64,000 nt of DNA, taken from NCBI GenBank assembly GCA_950097015.1, contig CATNEN010000034.1, forward strand, positions 3,690,001 to 3,754,000. Direction: 5' to 3'. The notes under the pieces are model-generated. The model saw only the letters and a list, made by a program, of their open reading frames with translations. It was not told the DNA's origin and ran no database searches. Of the stretch, positions 1-10,523 are shown one piece after another. This DNA comes from Macrostomum hystrix (Eukaryota; Platyhelminthes; Macrostomidae). Each line of letters begins with the position of its first letter. The stretch's first letter is position 1. The position numbers and the translations under genes are program-made.

Positions 1-219
1 TCATCAATGCCACCAGCCAAGCAACTAGCAAACACTTTGTATTTGAAGGGCTGAGAGAAAAAGAGGAAAGAAAATGACTATTTCGTTTACTAGACAGTAC
101 TTTATGCAGAGTATGTTAACATACCATTTAGAATTAGATCAAGCTTTTCTAGCTATTTATAAAAGTGTATCGAATGTAAACAAAAGTACACGCGAACTGT
201 TTCCAAGCAGCAACAAAAG

Positions 220-3200
220 TCAGGCGGCATAGCTGTAGTCGGCTTTGTTGTGCATCACTAGGCGGTCATTTACAAAGTAGAAACTATCACTCTTTGTTTC
301 GAACGGGTTGTCGACCATCTCTTGTACTGAAAAAATAGATACATTTTTGTAGCTTTAATTTGAGACAATTCATACTAAAAGAAATCAAATAGCCAACCAG
401 AGTGTAAAATATTAGTGGTCCTTTAAGTCCAGTCGAGTCCATTTTTATCTAGAGCTGTATGTGCAAAACCGTTTTTCAACACATATCGGAGAAAATATGT
501 TATTAAGGGCTAATCAATGGATAAAATGAAAAAAAAAACAATGCAAATAACAAAAGTTCTAACCACTTTTTATGATACAGAGAGAAAGAAATACAACGAG
601 TAAAATTTTCTTGCTATCAATTTCTATCTATATATATAAAAGTGAAAACTCTGTCTGTCTGTCTGTCTGTCTGTGTGCAACCTTTTGTCTTTATAGACGC
701 CGAAACCGCTCAACCAAATCGCACCAAACTTTGCACATACCTAAAACCACCTACGCTGAGTGCAATAGGCTACTCAAATTCCCGAAAAATCATTTCCTTC
801 CTGCTCAAAAGTGCAAAAAACTGCTCAAAAATCGTCAAAAAATCACTCAATTCGACATATCGTCGCCCCACTTTGTCAGATTTTCTCCAAATTTGATCCA
901 CTTACACTTTACATGTTTTCCAACAATGCTGTCAATTTTGAACATCTCTACTCAATCCAGAGCAAAGCTGCATCATCTCAAAGTGAGTCACTTTTTGTTT
1001 TCCGAGGACAGCCACCCCAACTCCCCTCCGCCACTCTGCGGGCCAAATTTTATTACAGCCACCCCCTCCCTTCCCCGGGCGCCGAAGCCCCAGACTGTAC
1101 ATTGTATTTCAAGCCGTGAATGTACACAGCCCAAACCCCTAGACTGTCTACTGGCCCCCAAGCAGCACTGAGACTGAGTGCGGTGAGTGCGGTGGCGTCC
1201 CAGTGCGCAGGGCTCTCCGGTTGATATTTCTCTCCAGCCAGCCTGGGATAGAAGAAAGAGAGAGGCTGGCGATCAACTGATGGGTGGTGTCACTCTGCTG
1301 CTGTCTGGAGACTTTAGACAGACGCTGCCTGTGATTCCGCGTGGCACTCCTGCTGATGAGATTAATGCTTGCCTAAAATCATCTCACCTGTGGCCATCGG
1401 TTGTGAAGTTGCACCTACGAACAAACATGAGAGCTACAATTCAAGGAGACGAAACAGCTCATGAGTTCTCTGCCAATCTATTGCGAATCGGCAATGGTCT
1501 GCTGGAGATTAACACCGAGGATGGGCAGTCATCGATCGCTACAATCGGAAACATTGTGCAGTCAGTGCAGGAGCTCAAGGCAAAAGTTTACCCGAACCTG
1601 ATGGTTCGATATGCTGACGTTGACTGGCTGTCAGAGAGGGCAATTCTGTGTCCTAGAAATGATGCCGCCAACGAAATTAACTACCAACTGCTTCAGGAGT
1701 TGCCAGGTGCAGTTTTCACCTACAAGTCAATTGATACAACGTTGACTGATGACACCGCTGTGGAGTATCCTGTTGAGTTTCTGAACTCTCTAGATCCTCC
1801 TGGAACTCCATCGCACAACTTGCAGCTGAAAGTTGGGGCACCAATTATGCTCCTCCGCAACCTGAATGCGCCAAGGCTGTGTAACGGCACCAGACTGATA
1901 GTCAGGCGGCTCTTCCCACACGTGATTGAGGCCACGATAATGACTGGAACTGGCAGAGGAGAGTCTGTGTTTGTTCCCCGGATTCCAATTATCCCCACGG
2001 ACCTGCCATTTCAGTTCAAGCGACTGCAGTTCCCTGTGAGAGTGTGCTTTGCGATGACTATTAACAAGGCTCAGGGACAGTCGCTGAAGGTGGCTGGCAT
2101 CAACCTGGAGACTCCTTGCTTCTCGCATGGGCAGCTTTATGTCGCCTGCTCCCGTGTTGGAACTGCAGCTGGCCTATTCATTTTCGCACCAAGGGGAAGA
2201 ACGAAGAATGTGGTGTATCCCCAGGCCTTGAGGTGACTCGCAAGCAATTAATAGAAAAGTAGTCACGAATTGACCTTGACCTGTCTAACTCTGAACTCTG
2301 AAACAGTTTAATTTTGTTTCTTTGACATTGTTATTGTTATGCCATGGCTATTTTCCTTATGTATACGCGTGCACATGCATACTGTATACAGAGGCAGATT
2401 TAGGGGGGGGCGGGGGGGGCAGTCGCCCCCCTAAATTTTAATCATGGGAATAAGATGCCCCCACCAGGGGCGCCAGTCGCAGCACTGGCCCCCCATTTTC
2501 GGCCGCTGGCGCCCCTTTTTCAGCCGCTGGCTCCCCTTTTTTCAGCCGCTGGCGCCCTTTCTTGGCTCCTGGCGCCCTTTTTCGGCTGCTGGCACCCCCT
2601 CTGTGATTCTCATGGCGCTCCCCTGACAGACTGCCCCAAAACAAAATTCCTGGATCTGCCACTGACTGTATAGAGGAGTGGCTAAGAGACATGTTTCTAA
2701 AGAAGTAATCAAGAGGGGGCTGTTTGGACAAACTTTTCACTTATTTTTTACTTAAAACGCCCTTAAACAAACTCTTCACTTTTCATTAATGCAGTAAATA
2801 CATAAATGGTGACCTTCACTATAAAGTTAATACAGAGACGTGAATTGCTTACTGCTTTGCTTTAAATTTCTGCCCCAAAAACAACGGGCAAAAAAAGCTA
2901 GTATCTTTATAATTTATACACTGTGTTATATACTACTTATAGTAGGGTAGGTATGCGATCAGCTAAAACTACAGAATTTTGTGATTTCGCAATAAAAACT
3001 GTTATCATACCTTCTCTTTCGGTGAGCTCCGGAAATTCGTAAATATGCTCGACAGTGTTAGTTGAGCGCGGTATAACAAATCCGAAATCAAAGTCGAACG
3101 ATTTTAGCAGCCGATCGCGGAAATAGTGCCGTTCGATCATTCGAAATTTTGTGATTTCAAGGTCACCAACAGTGAACTCGATTCTAAGAATCAAATAGGA

Positions 3201-5856
3201 ATTTTAGTTTTTTTAAAATGCTCTTTAAAACACGAAAAAATTAATGTCGAATTCCCTAATCCTAAGAAAAGTATTGTCTTAGTTGACCTACTATCGGCCA
3301 ACGTCACTGAAGAAAAAGATGAACACATCCTATTATCAAGATCTATTTCCATTCGTTGAGATCATTACTGATGGATGTGCGGTCTTTATAAAGAAGAGTA
3401 AGTAAACGCTTATTGGTGAAAAACAATGTTCGAATACTACGAGTATAGCTTGCCTCATTAATACATATACAAATATCTAGGCTTAGAACAAGTGAACATA
3501 TCTATTACACATAATGGAATTCCCCATTCTTAGAAACAAAATAGAAACTGAATGCGTCGGAACTTACGTAGCGCCAACGTTCTTAAGGCGCAGGAAACTC
3601 TTAGAGAACTGATAGCGAACAAATCTACCGCAGGAGGCTTCATTCTCTTCCACATTCTGGTTGAGCTCTGAAAGGTGTGACATCATGCTGTGATTTATCC
3701 TGGACCGAAGAATGAATGAGAAAATTGTTGCTGTCCTTATCTCTCCGAAGCCTTGTCATCATTTCTCATTTGTGTGTGCACTTTTGCTGAGATATGCGAC
3801 TCTCACACAGGGGAGGGGTCTTTGTTGCACAGCGACTAAAGCTAAGTCGCTAGTGACTCTAGTGTTTCATTTAATTCAAGTGTTTCGTACATCTACTGTC
3901 TATTGTTTGAGCTGCTTACTTACTTATACGACTGTATAACAAGCCCAATATTACGAGCTAAATATAGCGGGCATCCTAGTGTCTGATTCCGAGATTGATT
4001 CAGCGTTTCGGAAATTATTGTATGACGCAAAATTGTAAACACTTCTAAGAAAAAGACGTTTTTCAGATTTCCTTAAAGTAGATTTTATCGCGTATCACTT
4101 TAAATTCTACGCCCAAATGATAATATATTAAGATTTATCTTTAGACTCTTTGACGATGAAGTAGAAATAGTATCGATTAAAAAATCGGAGATTGAATTTA
4201 GCTTTTATTGAATATGAGATATAATATGAGAGATGGATGATTTTCAGTACAGGAAGGAGAAATAGATGAATGGCCAAATGGCCTCATTAATTACTTCTTC
4301 TGCTGAAGCGATCTCTTATTCCTTAGCCTTTAATCAACTGCCGTCCTTGTTTTTATCATCTGTTTGTTTTCAGATGCAGCATCTGAAGACCGCTTGCAGT
4401 AGCTTTTCAATACGTACTGCTGGGGGAGGCCACAATCTCCCTTAATTACCCCAGCTAATGCTGTTGACTATTTATCAGCTAGTTGTCTTTCAGTTGAACT
4501 GAAAAAAGGCAGAGTTAAAGTGTCTTCCTCGATTTACACCATTTTTTACAAGACGGGAATCGAAACACTGACCTTCAAGTTGTGATTCCAATGCTCAAAC
4601 ACCAGGCTGCAACCGACTGGCTGACTCTTATATTTTACAAACATTGATAATGTGCAACTATTTAAACCATGTGCTTAAATCTGACAAATAGTATTATGTA
4701 ATGAGTAGCCGAAGCATACTAATACATTTTACAATTCATAGAAAGAAGACATGTAAACTTAGATTTCATTGATTAACATACTTACCAACACCAGTTGGTT
4801 TTGTGACTTCAAATAACATGTGACCAGAGTCCAGATCGCGTAGCTTAAATCTAGTGAACTCAATTTCGTACTTGTTCGCATCCAGAGGGCAAAGATAGTC
4901 TAAAATAAAATGTTTTACAATGTTAGCAAAGTCTGTTCAGTCCATGGACTGGGGGGACGCCACACCCACCATCAATTATCCCAGCGTACCCATTTAACAG
5001 CTGGGTGAACTGAAGCAATGCAGAGTTAAGTGTCTTGCTAAAGGACACAAATTGATCCAGTGGAGTCGGGAATCGAACCCACGACCTTCAAGTCGTGAGT
5101 TCGACGCCCTAACCACTAGGCTACAACTGATGGAATGAATAAGTACGCTCGTATAAGTATAAGTATAAGTATAAGTTGAATACAACTGAATAAGTAGCTT
5201 TTCTACTTATTTAAACAAAATAATATAGAAGCAATTCTGTATTATTGTAGGTACAGAATAATAAGTTAGAGCATTATATAAATTACTATAAAGAAAGCTT
5301 TTTTTGTACTTTTTTTCAAACGTTCCTGCTTAAGATTTATAATTATATTTTATTAGAACAAAACCTGCACACAAAAAATGCTAAGTTCAGAAATTAAGAG
5401 CTACTTTTTATAATTAAATACAGTTTTTCTAACAAAATAGGCAGTGCTTTAAACCTTGCAGATTTTTCCATTTCTAGCAACAAGTCCAGTTAATACTAAG
5501 AAACTAACATGGAAAATCTACACTCTAGCTGTGACTAATAAACATCACTTTAATTATTGCTTGCAAATTGCTTTAGACTGAATAGTACCAACCGTCAACA
5601 ACAAGTTAGGGTTTTAGTAGTCAAATTCGCATTGAACAGTAAGATATGTTGAACTTGTTTCTTAAGTTAGTGTAGTTTAGAACACACAGAAGAACGCTTG
5701 ATAGTATACCGTACCTTTAGTTGCCATTCTCAAACTTAAAACATCTTCTGGTCGAACAGAGTCAAGCATAATTAACTCATCCTCTGTTTTAATTCGAACT
5801 TCATTTGCTTTCCGCGACAACACACTACCTCCCTTCTTTTTTGTTTGAGAGGTCAT
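220..5856 (-). CDS. UNC119: UNC119 lipid-binding trafficking chaperone, five exons
   Basis: Known role of the family: binds the myristoylated N-terminus of cargo such as transducin alpha and NPHP3 in a beta-sandwich pocket and delivers it to membranes and cilia. Five coding exons join in phase to a 211-residue protein (human about 240): 5715-5856, 4786-4899, 3568-3667, 3011-3183 and 220-326. All introns are GT-AG. Recognisable family blocks in order are [82 protein letters not shown] and the terminal [19 protein letters not shown] before TGA. The N-terminal extension is shorter than in vertebrates. The last intron (327-3010) houses a Helitron on the opposite strand; intron 1 holds two SINEs. 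The ATG at 5854-5856 is the first in frame. Assignment is firm; paralogue A versus B cannot be told. Confidence 0.95.
1187..2236 (+). pseudogene. Helitron-encoded PIF1-like helicase, C-terminal fragment
   Basis: An open frame of about 349 codons carries the distal helicase motifs of the PIF1 family: motif III region [17 protein letters not shown], then LHLRTNMRA, motif V region [12 protein letters not shown], and motif [10 protein letters not shown]. The family unwinds DNA during rolling-circle Helitron transposition. The N-terminal half, with the GxAGTGKT ATP-binding loop and DE box, is missing, and upstream sequence is low-complexity, so this is a 5'-truncated remnant despite the clean frame. 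It lies in antisense orientation inside the last UNC119 intron. The first ATG in the frame is probably not a genuine start. Confidence 0.85.
2389..2664. mobile_element. hAT-type MITE nested in the Helitron
   Basis: The element is 276 bp, with ends CAGAGGCAGATTTAGG and, inverted, CAGTGGCAGATCCAGG (13 of 16 positions equal). It is flanked by a perfect 8-bp duplication ACTGTATA (2381-2388 and 2665-2672). Eight-bp duplications and CAG-type ends are typical of hAT transposons. The interior has no coding potential: a G-run/C-run hairpin near the left end (2401-2440) and about four GC-rich units containing GCCGCTGGCGCCCC. Confidence 0.85.
4375..4625 (-). mobile_element. Degenerate tRNA-derived SINE (family 1)
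   Basis: On the minus strand the right-hand part resembles a tRNA promoter: a B-box-like GTTTCGATTCCCG, preceded by GACTTGAAGGT-like sequence. The downstream body contains AGTGTCTTCCTCG and AGTTCAACTG, matching the better preserved copy at 4925-5135. Several indels make it old. It lies in UNC119 intron 1. Confidence 0.6.
4925..5135 (-). mobile_element. tRNA-derived SINE (family 1)
   Basis: Read on the minus strand it begins with a tRNA-like head: A box TAGCCTAGTGGTTAGGGC and B box GGTTCGATTCC, about 35 bp apart. The body contains GTCCTTTAGCAAGACACTTA and CACCCAGCTGTTAAATGGGT, a central domain like that of many aquatic-animal SINEs. It is in UNC119 intron 1, same orientation as the gene. AAGTAT repeats follow at 5155-5175. 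Confidence 0.8.
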
Positions 5857-6293
5857 TTATTTCCCTATACTCGGTTAAGAATAATCATATGTCAGTTTAG
5901 TGAAAAAAATTGTACAGTAGAACTGTAGGAAAACATATACAAATAATGCGTTAAATGGAAAGGAAACTTATCATAAATAAGTGACATGTTTTATTTTATA
6001 AATACTTTCAGCCTTTGTACTGCTTTTTTAGAAAAGAGACGTATTATAAATCTTATCATCTATTTTATGAGTAATTTTGAGTACGCACCATTTAAACTTG
6101 TTAAAGTTAGAAAGTTTTTTACGGAATTTAAGCGTGATTTTATTGCGTGTACGATCTTACTAAGCCAACGACTAATAGAGTAGAAGATAGAAGTACGCAT
6201 TAAGGAATCAATGGCTTCAAAAAATTACTTAAAAAGCGGACTTAAACGTTACACTAGTCAAACAAGTTTTTTTATTTTACTCTTGCAATATTA
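5857..6293. other. UNC119 upstream region, no gene seen
   Basis: AT-rich sequence between the UNC119 start and the mariner. I see no coding or RNA gene. Confidence 0.4.
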
Positions 6294-6599
6294 CGAGCTA
6301 GGGGTGTCCAAAAAGTCTTAGGACTTTTTCACATAACTCTTTTCAACAGCTAGCAAGAGTAACAACAACAAAATTATTTTATAGCGGCTTTATTTACAAA
6401 TGACACAGTTGAAGAATTTTGAAAATATCACGAACTGTTCAAAAGTTATGCCTCGATAACTGCAGTGGGGTACTGCATTTCAATACATGAACAAGAACAT
6501 GGAGGCTGCATATGGAGCGACAGGAAACAGGTCAGCTGTCTTTTAAAAACAGTTCATATGTCGTCCTCAGTGGCAACTGAGACCCTCTCAACATAGTCA

Positions 6600-7710
6600 C
6601 CCTTCATTTGGATTCACTTCTTCCACCGGGTAAGCATGCCGTCAATGTCATCTGCATATGCCTGCCTTGGCATTTCGTGGACAAGAACCCGTCGCACTTC
6701 TTGCTCAAGGCAGTCACGGTTGGAATGAACTCTGCCCATCAGAAGCTGCTTGAGCTTCGGGAAGATGGCGAAATCAGCTGGTGCCAGATCCGGTGAAACG
6801 GTGGGTGAGGCAGGAGGATGAAATTGCATTTTTTATTGCTTCGAGTGTCTTTTGTGCAGTGTGGGGCCGAGCATTGTCATGATGAAGGAGCATTGGCTTC
6901 ACTGGAGTTCTCCGCCTGTTTGGGATATCCTTCTTCAGCTTCTTCAGCGAATCAATGTAGCGGTCCGAATTGACAGTGGCATTTGGCTCCAGGAAGTCAA
7001 TTGTCAGTGGCCTATATGACAGTCGAAAAAGAGCAACAGTGGGGGAAGAAGCATCACCTTCTGGGAATGGGTCTCACGTACGTCGAGCCTTGATGGGCGG
7101 GTCAGAACCTTTCATCGTCCACACCTTGGACTCCTCCTTGGTCGAAGGGTCGAAGTAGGGGATCCAAGTTTCGTCTCCAGTGACCACGAGAGAACGGGTA
7201 GAGCTCGGCCATCCTCCATGTTGATCAACCAGCGTCAGATTGCCTTGGCAGGTCTGCTCTCGCTGCATCTTTATGTCAGGGGTAAGAATCCTCGGAACTC
7301 ACCGAGCACTCAGCTCCTCAGACCAGATCCATGTTTTGCATGCAGAGATGGACAGTTGACTTTGGTGTGTCCCACCGGTCAGCGATCTCGCGGATTGTGA
7401 GTCGAGCATCGGTTTCAATAAGGTCAAGGTTTCGATCATCCAGAGCTTGGAAGATGCTGGAGGTCGTCCAGTTCTTGGCAAATCAGCCACATCCCTACGC
7501 CCAAGCTCAAACTCTTCAATCCAGCGGTACACTGTGCTCCTGGATACTGCTTCAGGCCCATGAATTGTGCTCAGCTGTGTCTGAATTTCAGCACCATTCA
7601 ACCTCATACGCCAGAGGGTGTAGGCAATGCTGTGCTGTCTTCGAGTGGACATCCATGGATCCACAGATCAAGAAAAAATTCTGGCAAGCACTTGGCATCA
7701 AAGGCTTCAG
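6600..7710 (-). pseudogene. Mariner-like DD34D transposase, frameshifted
   Basis: Pieces in different frames give the family's landmarks on the minus strand: an N-terminal helix-turn-helix block with STVYRWIEEFELGRRDVAD and RTGRPP (7664-7450), the first acidic motif VTGDETWI (about 7190), the second HHDNARPHTA (about 6875), and the third SPDLAPADF (about 6785). Spacing between the second and third aspartates is about 34 residues. Frame changes and stops show it is inactive. The family cuts and pastes DNA at TA sites. Confidence 0.85.
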
Positions 7711-8084
7711 CTTGCTCTGCATCGCAAAATGAGTCTCCTTAGTGGCTGTTTCATAGTGCCACACAAGCAGAAGCAAATGAACATTTTACCATAGATATAG
7801 AAAGTGATGGACGTGGCAAACGTCATATCACGCTAGAGATTTTGCGCACAAGTTTAAATTTGGTTCATTTCTATGAGATTCCAAAATTGTAGTTCAGTTC
7901 GAGTTCCTGTTCATGTATTGAGATGCAGTACCCCACTGCAGTTAAGGAGGCATAACTTTTGAACAGTTAGTGATATTTTCAAAATTCTTCAACTGTGTCA
8001 TTTGTAAACAAAGCCGCTATAAAATAAATTTGTTGTTCTTACTCTTGCTAGCTGTTGAAAAGAGTTATGTGAAAAAGTCCTAAG

Positions 8085-8325
8085 TGTGAGAGATACAATT
8101 CAGACTACTGACAACAGTAGAAAAGCAAAGACTTGGCTGCAAAACTCTCACATAACACAAAAAAACATCGCCATAAAAATGGCTAGGTTAAAAGAGACTT
8201 CTGTGCACACTAAGGTGGTGGGAGAGGACGGCGTGTGGCTATGGCTGACTGACGAAGGCAAACAAGCCAGAAACCGGTCTCGGTCTGCCAGCGCAAGGTT
8301 CGTTCCCCACTTTTAGTGTGTTACA
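8085..8325. mobile_element. Insertion in mariner right arm, probable solo LTR
   Basis: The 241-bp insert interrupts the mariner inverted repeat, flanked by a perfect 5-bp duplication CTAAG (8080-8084 and 8326-8330). It begins TGTGAGAGA and ends GTGTTACA. TG...CA ends plus a 5-bp duplication fit an LTR retrotransposon solo LTR. A B-box-like GGTTCGTTCCC near 8268 would allow a SINE instead, but no A-tail or good A box is seen. Confidence 0.5.
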
Positions 8326-8418
8326 CTAAGACTTTTTGGACACCCCTCGTATTTATGCAAACGCATTTTCCGTGTATATAATTTAATAATTCAATTTAAT
8401 TTCATGTTCTGCAGAGCT

Positions 8419-9058
8419 GGGGGGGTTTTACGAACTGCATCTTAAGACTGACTCCTAAGTTCCAACTTAGGCTCGAACTTAAGACTGAGCCATAAATGCG
8501 TTTTACAAACACTAAATTAGGAGTCACTTCTAACCTCGATCTTAGCTAAGGTCGAGCTTTGGTTGTGGACGAGAAAGTTTAAGATAGGGTTGACCATAGA
8601 CTAATTCCGAGTGGCGTCAAACTTTAGCCGTTTTATTATGCCTTATTTTACCCAGAGACACGGTCACAGCTTATATGTACTTCTTGGTGAGTTTATTTTG
8701 CATTGCAAATCACATTCGAATGGCTGATAAAAGATCGACTCTTGCTGTTCAGATAGCGACTTGAAACTTAGGACAACTCTAGATGTGTCCTAAAGTTAAG
8801 ATCGACCATGACAGTTTGGTCATAGACATTGCAATCCGCTATCAATGCAGTCAAATCGTCACCTGTCCTCTCAAAGTTGCTGGACACTTTCAATAAACAT
8901 TTCGTCGCCACTTAATCCAGACACCGTAACGTAGCGAAAATCAATTAATGGAGGATTCAGAGTTCGATCCCAGCTAAGATCGAATTTTATCTTCATAGAA
9001 CACGTCAATCCTAAGTTTGATCTTAAGATTGAACTCAAGTTCGTAAAACACCCCCCGG
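8419..9058. mobile_element. Non-autonomous DNA transposon (MITE) with long inverted ends
   Basis: The left end GGGGGGGTTTTACGAACT and the inverted right end GGGGGGTGTTTTACGAACTT match, and similarity continues inward through TCTTAAGA and CTTAGG blocks for roughly 50 bp. The 640-bp interior has no transposase. Many short inverted TTAAG/TTAGG blocks would let it fold. The superfamily is uncertain (PIF/Harbinger is one possibility). Confidence 0.65.
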
Positions 9059-9510
9059 GATTTACTGCGCATATACAAGAATGAATATCTTCATTATCTA
9101 CATAAGCACTTTTGCAATCCAACCGGATTCTACTACTTAAGTGATTTCCGCAAAAGCAACACTAGAAATTGTCTGTCTTTAGAAAAACGCTCGTAATAAA
9201 AGAAAAATATGAACGTTGGAATATATCGACGGTCTGAAATACTGTCGACCTGATTAAATTGTTTTGAAATTAATAAGCCATAAAGAAAGAAAATAAATAA
9301 AAAAAATACACGACTGAGTGATATAAAAGCTTATTAGGCCTTGCTTGATCCATGCAACAGAAAATATCCATTAGCGTTCTGGATTTAGTGTATCTGTTCA
9401 ATGACCCCATTTTATTTAAGAGCGGCTATTAAGATTTTGATCGACAGATCTGTGCAGGAGCAGGGAATTCTATCGATAAGATCGAGGACCTCATCAATCT
9501 AGAAGAGCCA

Positions 9511-9543
9511 TATATAGCTAGTCATGGTAGACATCAGTCAGTC
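9511..9543 (+). promoter_or_regulatory. Candidate core promoter of the NPY-like gene
   Basis: TATATAG at 9511-9517 is followed about 25 bp later by overlapping TCAGTC initiator-like motifs (9534-9543), and the ATG comes about 105 bp downstream. Spacing fits a TATA-Inr promoter. A second TATAAAA is at 9322. Inferred from sequence only. Confidence 0.45.
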
Positions 9544-9645
9544 TTAGATGAATTATAGTTTTCAAAAAAACACATTTGCGCTCATAGCATCTTGTTGTTA
9601 TGATGATAAATATCGAGTTCTGATCGCCTGATCGAGGTCTAACAA

Positions 9646-10192
9646 ATGTCTATCGTGCAGCAAAATCAGAGAATGGTTTTGCTTTTCTCTATCATTCTGA
9701 TATGGACAGCGGGCACAGCTGACTCTGTCGCAGTACAGGTCGACGCTGCTGGAATTGACGAATCGGCCAACAATGACCCTGCGGTGATCGCTGGCGGTGG
9801 GCAGCGCAAAGTTCCTGTTTACTTTGCTTCGACTGAAAATTTTAAATTGTATCTGCGCGACTTGAACCAGTTCTTGGCTCTGGTTGGTAGACCCAGGTCA
9901 GTAATGGATTATCACTGAGCTTTGACATGGCAGTATGCCCTACGTCCAGCGGGGCGCAGTAAGAGTGCAAACTGACTAACGGGCATCTCTCCTTCTCCTG
10001 CCCCTCCTCTTCCTCCTCCTTCTATCCCTTCTCTCCTCCTACTTCCCCTACCAGATGAAAATAGTAAATAAAAATATGATTATTTAAATGCAATGCATAA
10101 ACTAAAAAACATTGATCAACTATACTTGACAAGTGGCAATTAAACAATTCTTTTTCAGATACGGCAAACGATCTGGAACATATTACTATTGA
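9646..10192 (+). CDS. NPY/NPF-family neuropeptide prohormone, two exons
   Basis: Exons 9646-9896 and 10159-10192 give a 94-residue precursor. Residues 1-26 include a hydrophobic signal segment VLLFSIILIWTAGTA. The peptide core reads YFASTENFKLYLRDLNQF then LALVGRPRY followed by GKR, an amidation-plus-dibasic cleavage site, and a short tail SGTYYY. The predicted active C-terminus is GRPRY-amide; many invertebrate members end in RPRF, vertebrate ones in RQRY. The single intron interrupts the last arginine codon (AG|A), the position known to be conserved in NPY/NPF genes. The signal, amphipathic helix, C-terminus and intron position all agree. The N-terminal border of the mature peptide is unclear. 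The family signals through G-protein-coupled receptors in feeding and neural control. Confidence 0.88.
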
Positions 10193-10316
10193 CAGCGGTG
10201 GCCTCCGGCTAGAGTTCGAAGTTAGCACTGCACTTCTGACCATAGACAAAACACGCTGAACAATCCAGCTTGCAATCTTCATTCAGAGGCTTTAGCAGCT
10301 TCATAGCAGTGAAAGT

Positions 10317-10322
10317 AATAAA
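10317..10322 (+). terminator. Poly(A) signal AATAAA for the NPY-like gene
   Basis: A canonical AATAAA about 125 bp after the stop codon on the same strand. Confidence 0.5.
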
Positions 10323-10523
10323 TTGTATTAATGCCCAGTTAGGCCCGGTCATAGACTAAGGAAAGCATTTATTTGATGCGAGAGAAATTTATTTGGCCGG
10401 GACAATAAATTATTTATTGGCCCGAGTACTTTAGAGTTTCTGTTTGAACGAAATAACGTTTAAGAAACGAAGAACGAACGAAGTACTGCACTTTTGTCAT
10501 TGAGTTCTCAAAAACGAAAATTG

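Larger units (their letters stand above)
617..2901 (+). mobile_element. Truncated Helitron with intact 3' hairpin and CTAG end
   Basis: A candidate 5' end TC at 617 is preceded by A and followed by TATATATAAAAGTG and a CTGT run (about 650-675), a layout common at Helitron left ends. The right end shows TGCCC...GGGCA, a short hairpin, followed by AAAAAAG and CTAG (2898-2901), then T. Insertion between A and T is the Helitron rule. Inside is the C-terminal half of a PIF1-type helicase (1187-2236); the Rep nuclease domain and the helicase Walker A/B motifs are absent, so the copy is non-autonomous. A hAT MITE is nested at 2389-2664. The 3' end is well supported; the exact 5' base could instead be 623. 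Confidence 0.75.
6294..8349 (-). mobile_element. Tc1/mariner-superfamily element with long terminal inverted repeats
   Basis: The two ends are inverted copies: GGGGTGTCCAAAAAGTC... at 6301 and ...GACTTTTTGGACACCCC ending near 8346. Identity continues for about 200 bp per arm (6301-6500 against 7907-8084, then 8331-8346 after the insert). A TA flanks each side (6292-6293, 8350-8351). The right arm is split by a 241-bp insertion with a 5-bp duplication. The interior encodes a decayed transposase on the minus strand. Confidence 0.85.

Noticed and set aside
572-1171. 199-codon plus-strand frame before the helicase remnant
   Set aside because: It covers the Helitron left end and a CTGT microsatellite; no domain, and two other frames are also open there.
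5041-5125. A functional tRNA gene (A and B boxes with a tRNA-like head, minus strand)
   Set aside because: The sequence does not fold into a full cloverleaf and continues into a SINE body, so it is the head of a tRNA-derived SINE.
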